A stretch of DNA of 64,000 bases, from positions 17,670,168 to 17,734,167 of the forward strand of contig OZ038531.1 in NCBI GenBank assembly GCA_964036665.1, read 5' to 3'. Of the stretch, positions 12,701-24,200 are shown one piece after another (position 1 is the first letter of the stretch; each line of letters opens with the position of its first letter). Both the position numbers and the translations under genes were made by a program. This DNA comes from Gordius sp. MW1 (Eukaryota; Nematomorpha; Gordioida; Gordea; Gordiidae). The notes under the pieces are model-generated. The model did not search any database. It saw only the letters and a program-made list of their open reading frames with translations, and was not told the DNA's origin.

Positions 12701-13140
12701 CTATTGCCTGTCTTCACTGTTCTGGTATCCTCCTTCACTAAGGGGCTTGAAGTGCAACGGCAGCTGGCTTCACAAGACTTTTCGAGAAATTCAACTATTA
12801 GGTCAGGACTGGGATTCAATGTTGACAATAATGCAGGATAGGAAATTATGGATAGAGTTCTCAAAGAACCAACTATCTAGTCTTTCAACTTCAAGGGCGC
12901 GTATATCCCATTCGTAATAAATGCTCACTTACAAAGTTCTCTTGTATTCTCATGCAGTTGGGTATTACATATTAACATGCCATAATTACACTGCATATTA
13001 ATCAAATTTGTTACAGGTACATTACACACGTTGTCACCAACGTGGCCTTATGCGCCATTTGGCGTGAGAAGGGGCCCAACCTAGATTGCACTTAATAAGC
13101 TCTTGGGCGTCTTCGCGGCAATCATACATACATACATACA
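9761..13140 (+). mobile_element. Near full-length APE-type LINE with 13 bp TSD
   Basis: The element is flanked by the 13-base direct repeat AACAAAAATAACT at 9748-9760 and 13141-13153. The right copy begins exactly after the (CATA)n tail at 13123-13140, which supports these as the true boundaries. Contents: a 5' UTR of about 256 bases, the polyprotein at 10017-12917, and a 3' UTR of about 220 bases. It is 3.38 kb in all. Confidence 0.88.
10017..12917 (+). pseudogene. APE-type LINE endonuclease/reverse transcriptase (two frameshifts)
   Basis: The start is MRIKIASLN at 10017, the standard N terminus of an APE endonuclease. The first frame runs to about 10868, the second to about 11595, and the third to the stop at 12917, so two indels break the protein. 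Endonuclease motifs: SLNVNTL, LQQTR (Gln where the catalytic Glu is expected), GDFNSS, SQIDH and ADHSAI. RT motifs: FLDISKAFDS, GVRQGCPLSPLLF and FADDIC. The C terminus has YGCESWSL and KWNFLAHQVRRKG. The domain order and single ORF fit RTE-like LINEs. It is a homologue of the LINE at 1.6-4.5 kb, but diverged enough to be a separate family. Confidence 0.93.
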
Positions 13141-13153
13141 AACAAAAATAACT

Positions 13154-14747
13154 TTAATTTTATGGTTGATATGATATAATAATATTAAATAAGGTAGGAA
13201 TTATAAATTTAGAAAATTTTGCTGGAAATTATCATTTGTAATATAAATTATTATAGTTTAATTCCATCCAATAAAAGCCTATGCTAGATATAAATAGATT
13301 AAATGAATTATGATCCCCTAAATTTATACTGATATTCTTAATACATTACATGTTATACAAGAGAAGATTCTCTCATGGGGATGGGGTGAGTTTTCAAAAA
13401 ATTCTGACAAATAATACTGTTAAACATAAAAAAAATCATGTTTATAGGTTTTTGCAAAATTTGGACTTACAATTTTTTATTAAACATTTTATGAACAATA
13501 ATGGATGTGCTAAAGTAATGAATGTGAACTAACAGAGTATAATATTTAACCATGAGGACCTATTTATTTTATGGTATATGGAGGTAATATATCTTGATAT
13601 CACCTCAAGGTATAATTTTAAAATGAATATGAGATGTTTAAATAAGATGTATAATAATAGAACATTTGAATGTATTAGGTTAAGGTGGCATGATCTTATT
13701 TGCAAATGATCATTCATATATTCTAGAACTACAAGTAGGAATTTCAATATCACCTATCACATATCTATTTGTCAGAAGCAATTGATAGTATTTGTTTACA
13801 GACATGCTTTCCATAAGTAAAAAAATGTCATTTGTATATCAAAATTAGATCACAAAACAAATCTAGACTATTACCATTTGTTAATTGTTAAAGTTTAATT
13901 CTATATAATAAGAATATAAACTTATTGTACATATAAATAGATTAAGTAAATTTTATTCCCCAAATTAAAATTGAACTTCTTAATAATTTTACTCTAGATA
14001 AGTAAATCTAAATTAACTTTTTATAATACAAAAAAACTATAATTGATGACTCATTATTTTATTGTAAAATTTGCGCTCCTGCTCATCTCGCATAAAACTC
14101 AGCTCAACTAAGCTCATGCAAATCATGCTTATAACTAATTCATTTTATATAATCATGTTATAAACGCTTTATAGGGCTGCAAAAACTTATAATAAGCATA
14201 TAATATATGAAGATTAACTTTTTTTATTGCTGCATATATATTTTCTTTCATATTAAGCATATAATAATGAAGTTCAAATTTTTTACTGCTGCCTATATAT
14301 TTTAGGGTTAGGGTTAGATTAAATGCTTTATAATAAGTTAATATGCATTTACAATATTTTATATTGTTATATATAATAGATATACTTATATAATAATGTT
14401 TAAATTATAATTTTTGTGCACTAGATGAATTGTGCTTTAGTTGAGTTGAGTAAAATTCAAAATTTGCATTACAATTTTACTCTTTCACTTTTTCTAGGAT
14501 AAAAAATGTATAAAAGATGATTTATTATTTAAATATATATTTAATCATTCTCAAAACAAACTTTTTATGATCACAAATTATACAATCAAAGCCTACGTGA
14601 GTGAATCTAAAACCGTTTCTTATTATGCTATAATATTATACTCTTACACCTATATTTACTTATATTATAACTTTTAAATAATGTTTTATAAAAAACATTA
14701 TTTTTAATTATTGAAAAAATGCTGTTTATACATAGTGTTTATGTGAC
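13154..14747. other. AT-rich intergenic sequence, no gene seen
   Basis: No ORF here has recognisable content. A diverged duplication is visible at about 14190-14245 and 14255-14305 (GCATATAATA, CTGCTGC(A)TATATATTTT), followed by a short TTAGGGTTAGGG at about 14304. I see nothing else. Confidence 0.6.
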
Positions 14748-14755
14748 TTTTATTT

Positions 14756-14986
14756 AAATCGGGGTCAAAGTCGCAGAAAAAAAGCAGCAGAATTGGTCAG
14801 AACTGGTCAGATCAAGATTTTAGATAATCAATATATTAGAATTAAATCTCAAATGGGGAAGGAATTTGATGTGATCTAACCCTAACCCGAACCTAAAACA
14901 CTAACCCTAACCCTTTTGACCAATCTTGATCTGACCAGTTCTGACCAATTCTGCTGCTTTTTTTTCTGCGACTTTGACCGGTTCCC
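14756..14986. mobile_element. 231 bp palindromic MITE
   Basis: The arms are inverted over about 55 bases: GGTCAAAGTCGCAG, then AGCAGCAGAATTGGTCAG, then AACTGGTCAGATCAAGATT, mirrored at 14915-14977. The 8-mer TTTTATTT occurs on both sides (14748-14755 and 14987-14994), fitting an 8 bp TSD. The centre holds CCCTAACCC-type sequence. Confidence 0.75.
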
Positions 14987-15068
14987 TTTTATTTCATGTA
15001 TTTTATAATTTTAATATGTACCAAAATGCGCTATTTGTAGCGTTTGAGCATAGCAATTGGTGCCCTAT

Positions 15069-15205
15069 CAACTCGCCGAAAAATAATGTCCCCCAGCTAA
15101 AAAAAGGTCCCCAAGCTTATTAACCCTAACCCATCAACCAATCACAAATTTGGGGACATTTTTTAGCTGGGGGACATTATTTTCGGCGAGATTGTTATCG
15201 GCGAG
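15069..15205. mobile_element. 137 bp MITE at the left end of the palindrome
   Basis: Inverted ends TCAACTCGCCGA...TCGGCGAGTTGA, with inner inverted blocks ATAATGTCCCCCAGCTAAAA. A second copy lies in the right arm at about 17911-18032, in inverted orientation and truncated after AGCTGGGGG. Confidence 0.8.
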
Positions 15206-15327
15206 TTGACGGGCCACCTTAGCAATTGAGTAGGATATTAGCATCCGTACCAAGTCAAACGTTATAAAGACACTAAATATAAAAATAACTAATAATAACT
15301 AAAAACCCTAAAAACACCTATTGTAAT

Positions 15328-15570
15328 ATGAATCACGTTCATTTTACTCTATCCCAAAAAAAGAAAACCAATTTTAGTTTATCAAATTATCATTATATAA
15401 ACGTCAATAATGGCACAGATACAAAATCTTACTACAGATGTAGAGTAAATGATTGTGGTGGCAGAGGTTTCTATTCAGATGCAAGGTTTACAATGACACG
15501 TGCACATGACAATCTCCCACATAAAAGTATTTTAATATTAATTTACTTATTATATTATGGAGTACCCTAA
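15328..15570 (+). CDS. FLYWCH-like zinc-finger ORF, left arm
   Basis: An 80-codon ORF starting MNHVHFTLSQKKK. Residues 20-65 have the FLYWCH layout: aromatic residues, SYYRCRVNDCGGRGFY (Cys-x4-Cys), then RAHDNLPH supplying two His. FLYWCH fingers bind DNA and are found in Mutator-like transposases and in metazoan regulators. After HKS the frame runs into low-complexity residues and stops, so this is probably one exon or a fragment. The identical peptide is encoded in the right arm. The sequence does not show whether it is expressed. Confidence 0.55.
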   Translation: MNHVHFTLSQKKKTNFSLSNYHYINVNNGTDTKSYYRCRVNDCGGRGFYSDARFTMTRAHDNLPHKSILILIYLLYYGVP

Positions 15571-15590
15571 TTATGGATTGATACCTTTAG

Positions 15591-16460
15591 ATCTACCTAT
15601 ATCCCATTTGAGTAATTTAATTTAAAAATTTATATCATCATTTCTATAGACAGTGGATCTATACAACCATCCCACGTAAATGATGAAACAAATCTACCTA
15701 TATCCCATTTGAGTAATTTAATTTAGAAACTTATATCATCATTTCTATAGACAGTGGATCTATAGAATCATCTTACTTAAATGATGCAACAAATCGACCT
15801 ATATCCCATTTGAGTAATTTAATTTAAAAACTTATATCATCATTTCTATAGACAGTGGATCTATACAATCATCTTACTTAAATCATGCAACAAATCTACC
15901 TATATCCCATTTGAGTAATTTAATTTAAAAACTTATATCATCATTTCTATAGACAGTGGATCTATACAATCATCATACTTAAATCATGCAACAAATCAAC
16001 CTATATCCCATTTGAGTAATTTAATTTAAAAACTTATATCATCATTTCTATAGACAGTGGATCTATACAATCATCTTACTTAAATCATGCAACAAATCTA
16101 CCTATATCCCATTTGAGTAATTTAATTTAAAAACTTATATCATCATTTCTATAGACAGTGGATCTATACAATCATCTTACTTAAATCATGCAACAAATCT
16201 ACCTATATCCCATTTGAGTTATTTAATTTAAAAACTTATATCATAATTTCTATATACAGTGGATCTATACAATCATCTTACTTAAATGAAGCAACAAATC
16301 TACCTATATCCCATTTGAGTTATTTAATTTAAAAACTTATATCATAATTTCTATAGACAGTGGATCTATACAATCATCTTACTTAAATGATGCAACAAAT
16401 CTACCTATATCCCATTTGAGTAATTTAATTTAAAAGCTTATATCATAATTTCTATTGACA
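15591..16460 (+). repeat. ~101 bp minisatellite, nine copies (left arm)
   Basis: The unit contains ATCTACCTATATCCCATTTG, AGTAATTTAATTTAAAAACT, TATATCATCATTTCTATAGA, CAGTGGATCTATACAATCAT and TTAAATCATGCAACAA. TATCCCATTTGAG recurs every 101 bases from 15601 to 16409. Confidence 0.93.
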
Positions 16461-16969
16461 GTGTATCCGTTTATATGTATTTACAATCTCATGAATCAAT
16501 TACAACCATATAAATAAAATTTATTTCTAGTTTTTTATAAATTTTTATAGTAAGGTGTGTTTTTCATCTTAATTATTAATCACAATCTTATTAATAAATA
16601 TTGCCAATTCTAGTTTAGGTTTAAGGAAATCAAATATCACTATCTTCAAGGATCTATTTGTAAAAAGAAATTAGTAAAATAATTTTCTGTAAAATAAATG
16701 TCGCTTGCTTATTATGATTAGTCCTTGAAATAAAACTAAAAGATCATTTGATAATGTTTATTTACAAACATAAACAATAAAATCTCAAAATAAATTTTAT
16801 ATGCCCCGTATTAATAAGATTGTGATTAATAATTAAGATGAAAAACACACCTTACTATAAAAATTTATAAAAAACTAGAAATAAATTTTATTTATATGGT
16901 TGTAATTGATTCATGAGATTGTAAATACATATAAACGGATACACTGTCAATAGAAATTATGATATAAGT

Positions 16970-17515
16970 TTTTAAATTAAATTACTCAAATGGGATATAG
17001 GTAGATTTGTTGCATCATTTAAGTAAGATGATTGTATAGATCCACTGTCAATAGAAATTATGATATAAGTTTTTAATTTAAATTACTCAAATGGGATATA
17101 GATAGATTTGTTGCATCATTTAAGTAAGATGATTGTATAGATCCACTGTCTATAGAAATTATGATATAAGTTTTAAAATTAAATTACTCAAATGGGATAT
17201 AGGTAGATTTGTTGCATCATTTAAGTAAGATGATTGTATAGATCCACTGTCTATAGAAATTATGATATAAGTTTTTAAATTAAATTACTCAAATGGGATA
17301 TAGGTAGATTTGTTGCATCATTTAAGTAAGATGATTCTATAGATCCACTGTCTATAGAAATGATGATATAAGTTTCTAAATTAAATTACTCAAATGGGAT
17401 ATAGGTAGATTTGTTTCATCATTTACGTGGGATGGTTGTATAGATCCACTGTCTATAGAAATGATGATATAAATTTTTAAATTAAATTACTCAAATGGGA
17501 TATAGGTAGATTTAA
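16970..17515 (-). repeat. ~101 bp minisatellite, six copies (right arm)
   Basis: Same unit as in the left arm, in inverse orientation, with six copies of ACTCAAATGGGATA. Small substitutions distinguish the units, so the arms are not a perfect mirror here. Confidence 0.92.
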
Positions 17516-17531
17516 AGGTATCAATCCATAA

Positions 17532-17774
17532 TTAGGGTACTCCATAATATAATAAGTAAATTAATATTAAAATACTTTTATGTGGGAGATTGTCATGTGC
17601 ACGTGTCATTGTAAACCTTGCATCTGAATAGAAACCTCTGCCACCACAATCATTTACTCTACATCTGTAGTAAGATTTTGTATCTGTGCCATTATTGACG
17701 TTTATATAATGATAATTTGATAAACTAAAATTGGTTTTCTTTTTTTGGGATAGAGTAAAATGAACGTGATTCAT
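17532..17774 (-). CDS. FLYWCH-like zinc-finger ORF, right arm
   Basis: Mirror copy of the 80-codon ORF at 15328-15570, with an identical predicted peptide. The tandem repeats next to it have diverged in number and sequence, so identity of the ORFs points to recent duplication or gene conversion between arms. Family reasoning is as for the left copy. Confidence 0.55.
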   Translation of the reverse strand: MNHVHFTLSQKKKTNFSLSNYHYINVNNGTDTKSYYRCRVNDCGGRGFYSDARFTMTRAHDNLPHKSILILIYLLYYGVP

Positions 17775-18045
17775 ATTACAATAGGTGTTTTTAGGGCTTT
17801 TAGTTATTTTTAGTTATTATTAGTTATTTTTAGTTATTTTTATATTTAGTGTCTTTATAACGTTTGACTTGGTACGGATGCTAATATTCTACTCAATTGC
17901 TAAGGTGGCCCGTCAACTCGCCGAAAACAATCTCGCCGAAAATAATGTCCCCCAGCTAAAAAATGTCCCCAAATTTGTGATTGGTTGATGGGTTAGGGTT
18001 AATAAGCTTGGGGACCTTTTTTTAGCTGGGGGAATTTCCCATTAT

Positions 18046-18263
18046 TCCATTATTGACTTTTATATAATGAAACTAAAATTGGTTTTCTTTTTTTGGGATA
18101 GAGTAAAATGAACGTGATTCATATTACAATAGGTGTTTTTAGGGTTTTTAGGTATTTTTAGTTATTTTTAGGTATTTTTAGTTTTTTTTAGTTATTTTTA
18201 GGTATTTTTAGTTATTTTTAGTTGTTTTATATTTAGTGTCTTTATAACGTTTGACTTGGTACG
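18046..18263 (-). repeat. Third, truncated copy of the FLYWCH-element end
   Basis: This repeats the sequence at about 17692-17875, from ATTGACTTTTATATAATG through the TTTTTGGGATAGAGTAAAATG block to TTTGACTTGGTACG. It is in the same orientation as the right arm. A short repeat, TTAGTTATTTTTAGGTATTT, is expanded here. It ends 33 bases before the KLHL20 start codon. Confidence 0.8.
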
Positions 18264-18296
18264 CTTTTTAGAACATATGATTTTTAGACCACTTCT

Positions 18297-21200
18297 ATGA
18301 TGGGAGATATAATTAAAGGACATCCAAATACCGATATTATAAATACTTTGGAACATAGCAAATTATGTAGATTATCTTATTCGAATAATCGTATAATTCA
18401 TATTGCAAATAAATATCCGCAACATGTTATTATTCAAATGAACTTATTGAGGGAACGAAAAGAATTATGTGATGTGATGATTAAAGTTGGACCTAGGTGC
18501 TTACATGCCCATAGGTAACATATTCAGATAAAAAATGTATTATTTGATATTAAGAATTTAAAAAAAAGATACAAATACATTTTAATTGTGTACTTTTATC
18601 AGACAATTTTGATATAGAAATGATTATTGTTATATTTTAGCATTTAATACACAATTATTTGGCAACAAACCTCTATTAGTGTTAAAAAAATTTTAAAACT
18701 AAATATTTTATTCAGTGTTTTATAAAAATGCATTTATCTAATACTTTCCTATGTATACTAATTTGGGTTATAAGTTTACTATGAAAAGTTTACCGAAGCA
18801 TTTATAGTTGTTTAATTTAGTAAAAAAAAAAAAAAGGAGTAATCAGCAGAATGATCATAATGAAAATGTATTAAGATGACATTATTCTGATAATGATGAG
18901 AATATGAAAATAATAAGCCAGGGATAATAAGAGAAATGGGGTATCTATATTGATAAGTTATGTTATAAAAGGTAGGGGGAAAGGAGGGAATTTAGCACAA
19001 AACCTAACCAAACAAACAAATATTTTTACCAACTCAATTTTTATTCAAGTTTTAAAATATATAATTCTACAAATAATATAAAACTGAATTTTAATATGTA
19101 GAAATAATATATAACTAAAATTTATAATAATTAAATGATTCATCTTTCATATATCACAAATATGACAATGGTTTTTATTATTATTAATAAATTTTATTAA
19201 CTTTAAAGCAAATCTTAAAAACTTATTAAATCTTTTAGAGCAATACTAAGTGCGGCTTCTCCTTACTTTTATGCTATGTTTACTGGGAATATGTCAGAGA
19301 GTAAAGATTCTGAGATCACAATCCATGAAGTTTCAGACCTCGCAATTGAACAATTAATTGGTAATAACATTCTTCGAAAAAGCTATTCATAAAAAAAATA
19401 ACATTTTGGCCTACGTACCAATGACCTGTTTTTATTTTTAAATTACAGATTTCATCTACACTGCTACTATTGTTATTGAAGAGGGGAATGTACAAACTTT
19501 GCTCCCAGCTGCCTGCCTGCTCCAAATGATAGATATACAGGAGGCCTGTTGCGAGTTTTTGAAAAATCAACTCGACCCAACAAATTGTTTGGGCATCAGA
19601 GCATTTGCCGACACTCATTCGTGCCGAGAATTGTTAAAGATTGCAGATCAGTTTACACAAAACAACTTTTTAGAAGTTAATATTTTCATATATTTCCAAA
19701 TATGATGTTTTAGATATTTTAGCTATTCAACCTTTTATAATATAGGTATATATCTTATCAAGCCTATTTGTTAAAATTATAAATTTGATAAAAGTTGTAA
19801 GCGTATATATTTAGTGATATGCTGAATAGAAATCTCCCCAACACCATTTAAGCTTGGTCCCCCACTGAACAAACAAACTGTAATTCTTTTAATTGTGTTA
19901 AATCAAATGACTAAATTATAAGTTTCTTCCCTCTGAATGCAATAATTAGGCTTGGGTTATTAATTTTGCCCAGCTTTTGCTATCTTCCTAAAATATTTAA
20001 TACTATGTGGGCCCTCTCTTTTCGAAATTTATAGTTTACATAAATAATTTTTAATACAAAAGTTGTTTCTAATACTCTAATTTTCTTTTATTACTATTAT
20101 TAATTTAGGTGGAAAAAACCTCAAATTTTTCGCTGAAAATATGTAATTTATCTATTTAGGTGATAATTAACGAAGAATTTTTGCTGTTACCCTATGAACA
20201 ATTGATTGAAATCCTGTCCAGCGATGAGCTAAACGTGCGCAACGAAGAGCAAGTATTCAAAGCCGTAATGGCTTGGATCAAATACAAGCTACCCGATCGA
20301 GAACTTCTGCTTTACTACGTATTGTGTTTTAATTTACTCATGTTTGTTAATTTAATGTATTGTTGATTTAAATACGACTTCGGTTCGGATTTATGTAAAG
20401 AGGGCCCGATTTACGACGTGGTAACCGTGAATCAAATAATAATAATAATAACAATTCTTATTAAAATGCCATCTAGGACACAATTTAAATTAGAGACTAG
20501 ACTAGTTTGGCAAAATTATCCCTATCTCTTAGAATGTGACTCGAAACTGAAAACAGAACTTACATTCCCCCCTAACATCAAATTTCTTAAAAAAACACAC
20601 ACAAAATTTTAAGTTTAAAACACGAAAATTGAATTTTTATTAAATGAAAAACAAATTCAAAAAACGAGGTTTTTCCAGCGTAGAGTTATAGTTTAAAATT
20701 TGGGCTTTGCTAACCGAAAATATCAAATTCCCCAAACTAACTTTGCTCAGTAGAAAATTGAAATAGCTTAAGATTTTAAAAAGCATAATTCTCACATTTC
20801 AATTATTTTAAAACTAACCACGGTTTCGCAATATAAAAATTTTGTTTGACTTCTAATAATGTCGGTCACTTTGCGATCACTTTAGTCATTGCCTCGTTTT
20901 CGGCCAATTTGCCTCATATTTTTATAAAATTTGGTTAGAGTACCACTAGTTTTTGAGTTATAGGCGGTCTAAGTAAAAACCGATCATTTAAGACATCGGT
21001 TCATGACGCTATATTCGATAAAATTTAAAACAATCGGACGAAGCGCAAATATTTAGGCTCGAACGGGGTCCGAAAAATTAAGCCCAACCAGCGGTCATTA
21101 GTTAGTTTTTATTCGGAACCAAATAAGTTCCTTTACAGAAGCATATCTTTCCAATGCTGGACAGGACATGACAGGATTTTGGCCTCGGGCCAGGGTCAGA

Positions 21201-24200
21201 CAAATTGGAAGTAAACACCGGTCATTGTTAATTTGTAGGGAATTACTCGACCAGTTTCTCAATTATCCGTCATAAAGCAGCAAGCTAGACAAGTTGCTAA
21301 AAGAAATTATTTATATATGAAGGTAATCAGGCCGGGCTCAAAAATAAAAATGAAAAATGGGCTCGGGCGAGGTCAAAAAAATTAAAGCCAACCAGCGGTC
21401 ATTAGTGAGTCTTGACGCGAATGCAAAAAAGTTTTTTACAGAAGCATAAGTCCACAGCCATTAAAAACCCGTATACGTTTCGACAGCAATTATTAAAAAA
21501 TTATAAGTTGGACGGGACAGGACGGACGAACAACCAGAAACGAGCCCATAATTGCATAGCAAATATCAATTATTGACCCTTTAATCATAAGCTCCCGTCG
21601 TATTTTTTGTCCAAACTAATAAATTATTAATATGACAAACACGGGCGTAGCCAGGATTGGATTTAGAAGGGGGCAATAATGATTTAGGGAGGGGCAAAAT
21701 GATAATGCTAAGTTATTTTGGTCATCATTATATTACATTTTTAAGAATTGTTGGATTTAGAGGGGAGAAATAGTATTTAGGGAGAGGCAATAGTGAAATT
21801 TTAAGTAATTTAGGTCATAATTATATTAAATTCAAAAATTTTAGAGCACCCCTGGCTACGCCCATCACTAAATTTATTGACTTTTCTCCTTGAATTTAGG
21901 TTTTAAAGTTCGTGAGATTGCCCTTGATAAATCCGAAATTCCTGATAGAAAGCGTAGGCAATGAGGGTCTTATCAAGCGAGACGAGCGGTGTAGGGATTT
22001 GGTGGATGAAGCTAAAAATTACTTATTGCTGCCGCAGGAAAGATGTTCCATGCAAGGCCCTAGAACTAAGCCCAGGAAAATTATGCGCCGTGGCGAAGTT
22101 CTATTCGTGGGTAATTTTATTAATTTGAAAAATCTTTAAATTTCATAATAGTTCTGGCAAAAGTTTCAACCAATTTAATTTTGCCCCCCCCCCCTCCTTT
22201 GTCTGTGGTTAAAAAGTTTATTTTCACGAAACAAAGTTACATAAATAAGCGAAATACAAAAATAACGACATATTGGTTTAATACAAAGATCTATTATATC
22301 ATTATCTTTCTAAAATGGGCCTAAAGTTGTATCGTACAACAAGAATCCCTAGTTGTTGCCTGAGTAAAAAGGACGCAGAAATTTTAGATTTCGGCGAGCG
22401 TTTTCCGATTTGCATCTGGCTAAGTCCATGTAAATATATATATTCCTTAAACCCTTTATTCTAATAGAAACTGCTAATCTATGAGATTGTTTTGATATAA
22501 TTTAGCGTTTTTCTCCTTTTTGATCGACTTGTTTCTATAAATTGCACATCTTGGTAAAAGTGTGATACTTTCTAATGAATCCAACGTTGTTTTTTTGTGC
22601 CTGGTCATTTGACATGTCGCAATTCCAATTGTTTTTAACAAGATCAAAGGCTTGGCCTTAGGCTAATATTTTAACTTAATTTAAGCCTGAGCAACCATTT
22701 TAATTTTGTCACCACAGAATATATTGTAATTCAACACGGGCCTAGCCTGGGATTGTTTAGATGGGTCTATGTACTTAAATCATGTTTATGAGTAATCCAT
22801 AGGCCGAATAAGTCGTTTCTTATGGTATCGAATCGATGCATTCGACCAAAGTTTAACTGACAAAATGTCTATGAATATTTAACGAAAATGCTCCTTGAGA
22901 GGGGTTTACAGAGAGGAAAACGTTAGGGTTAGTGTTTTAGGTCGGGGTTTTAGGTTAGGGTTGGAGTTAGATGCACACATTTAAATCGACAAATGCATTT
23001 TCGTAGAGACATTTATTTGTTTTTTGGTTTTTTGTCAATTGCAACTGAATCGTGTCTCATATCATGGGTCGGGTCTAGGCTAAGGTGGCCAAACGTTCTT
23101 TAATAATTTATGGAGTAGAAAATGTTTCATAGAAAATTTACGCAAAAATAAAATTGGAAACAAATCAGTGGGATTTAGATTTTTGTATTTGGAGGGGGGT
23201 AGCCGCCCCTACCTGCCCCTCCTCCCCCCGGCTACGCCCATGCATGGTTCACTAATTTAACCGTATTCCACGTAGCTGGTGGCTGGTGTAATGGAGACGC
23301 AATATCAACCGTAGAGCGGTATGACCCAGAGACCAATGAATGGCGAATGGCCGCCCCCATGGTAAAACGGAGGTGCGGGGTCGGCGTGGCTGTACTCTAC
23401 GACTTACTATACGCGGTTGGTGGACACGACGGGCAATCTTACCTCAATACCATAGAAAGGTTTGACCACTTTGCTGTTTGTATAAAACCTTTTTTTTTTA
23501 AAAGTTGTTTTTATAAAAAGGGGTAAAACATGGTAAAACAGCACGTGTTGAGGGATTTAAAATCGAAAACAGGAATAAATCGGAATTTTTTGTTTTGATA
23601 ACGAGCTAGTGAACTTTTTTGAAGTAGGGGAGACCGGGGCTATCTTTTACCCGGGGCTATAGCGTCTTCTCGATTATTTTTGTCATTTATGTTTATTAAG
23701 ACCTCAAATTATAATCATAAATGTATTTTATTAAGGCACATGTTAGGCACAAAAAATATTTGGATTAACCTTTCTTACAAAAAAATTATGTGGAAAAAAA
23801 GGTTTTTCGGGGCTAAAACGTCCTTTTTTATTTTTTTGTATTTTGTAAATTATTTAAAAACTTATTCTGCCAACCTGAAATATATACCAAGGTAATAAGA
23901 AGTAACTCTTTTATTATATTTATATTCAAATATATTTTTTTGACGAGTTGAATCATCTTAAGCACAACTTAAAGTTCAATGATCATGCCGGGGCTATCGC
24001 AGCCGGGGCTATCGTTTCCTTTTCACTCATTCACTTTTTTAATTATGGTGCGTAATGTAATCTCAATGAATCTCAAACTACCAATAATGAAGTGTCCCTA
24101 AATAATTTTAATCCAGAATCACTTTATCCCCATCCCATTTTAACTAGAAAAACTTCAACTAGACAGCAAGTGTCAACAATACTCACATCATCACCTCATA

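Larger units (their letters stand above)
15090..18032. repeat. 2.94 kb palindrome with FLYWCH ORFs and minisatellite arms
   Basis: The left arm (15090-16597) and right arm (16809-18032) are inverted copies around a loop of about 210 bases. From outside in, each arm has a MITE copy, a unique flank (GATGCTAATATT...), the boundary GTACCAAGTCAAACG, an 80-codon ORF, and a ~101 bp tandem repeat. The left arm holds nine repeat units and the right six, which accounts for the difference in arm length. Since the flank and MITE are inside the palindrome, an inverted duplication of a segment already carrying the element is more likely than a simple two-armed transposon. Confidence 0.9.

Noticed and set aside
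14304-14316. TTAGGGTTAGGG as an interstitial telomere
   Set aside because: Only two repeats; too short for telomeric DNA.
15591-16460. Regular ~101 bp repeats as a CRISPR array
   Set aside because: The whole unit repeats without variable spacers, the genome is eukaryotic, and there are no cas genes.
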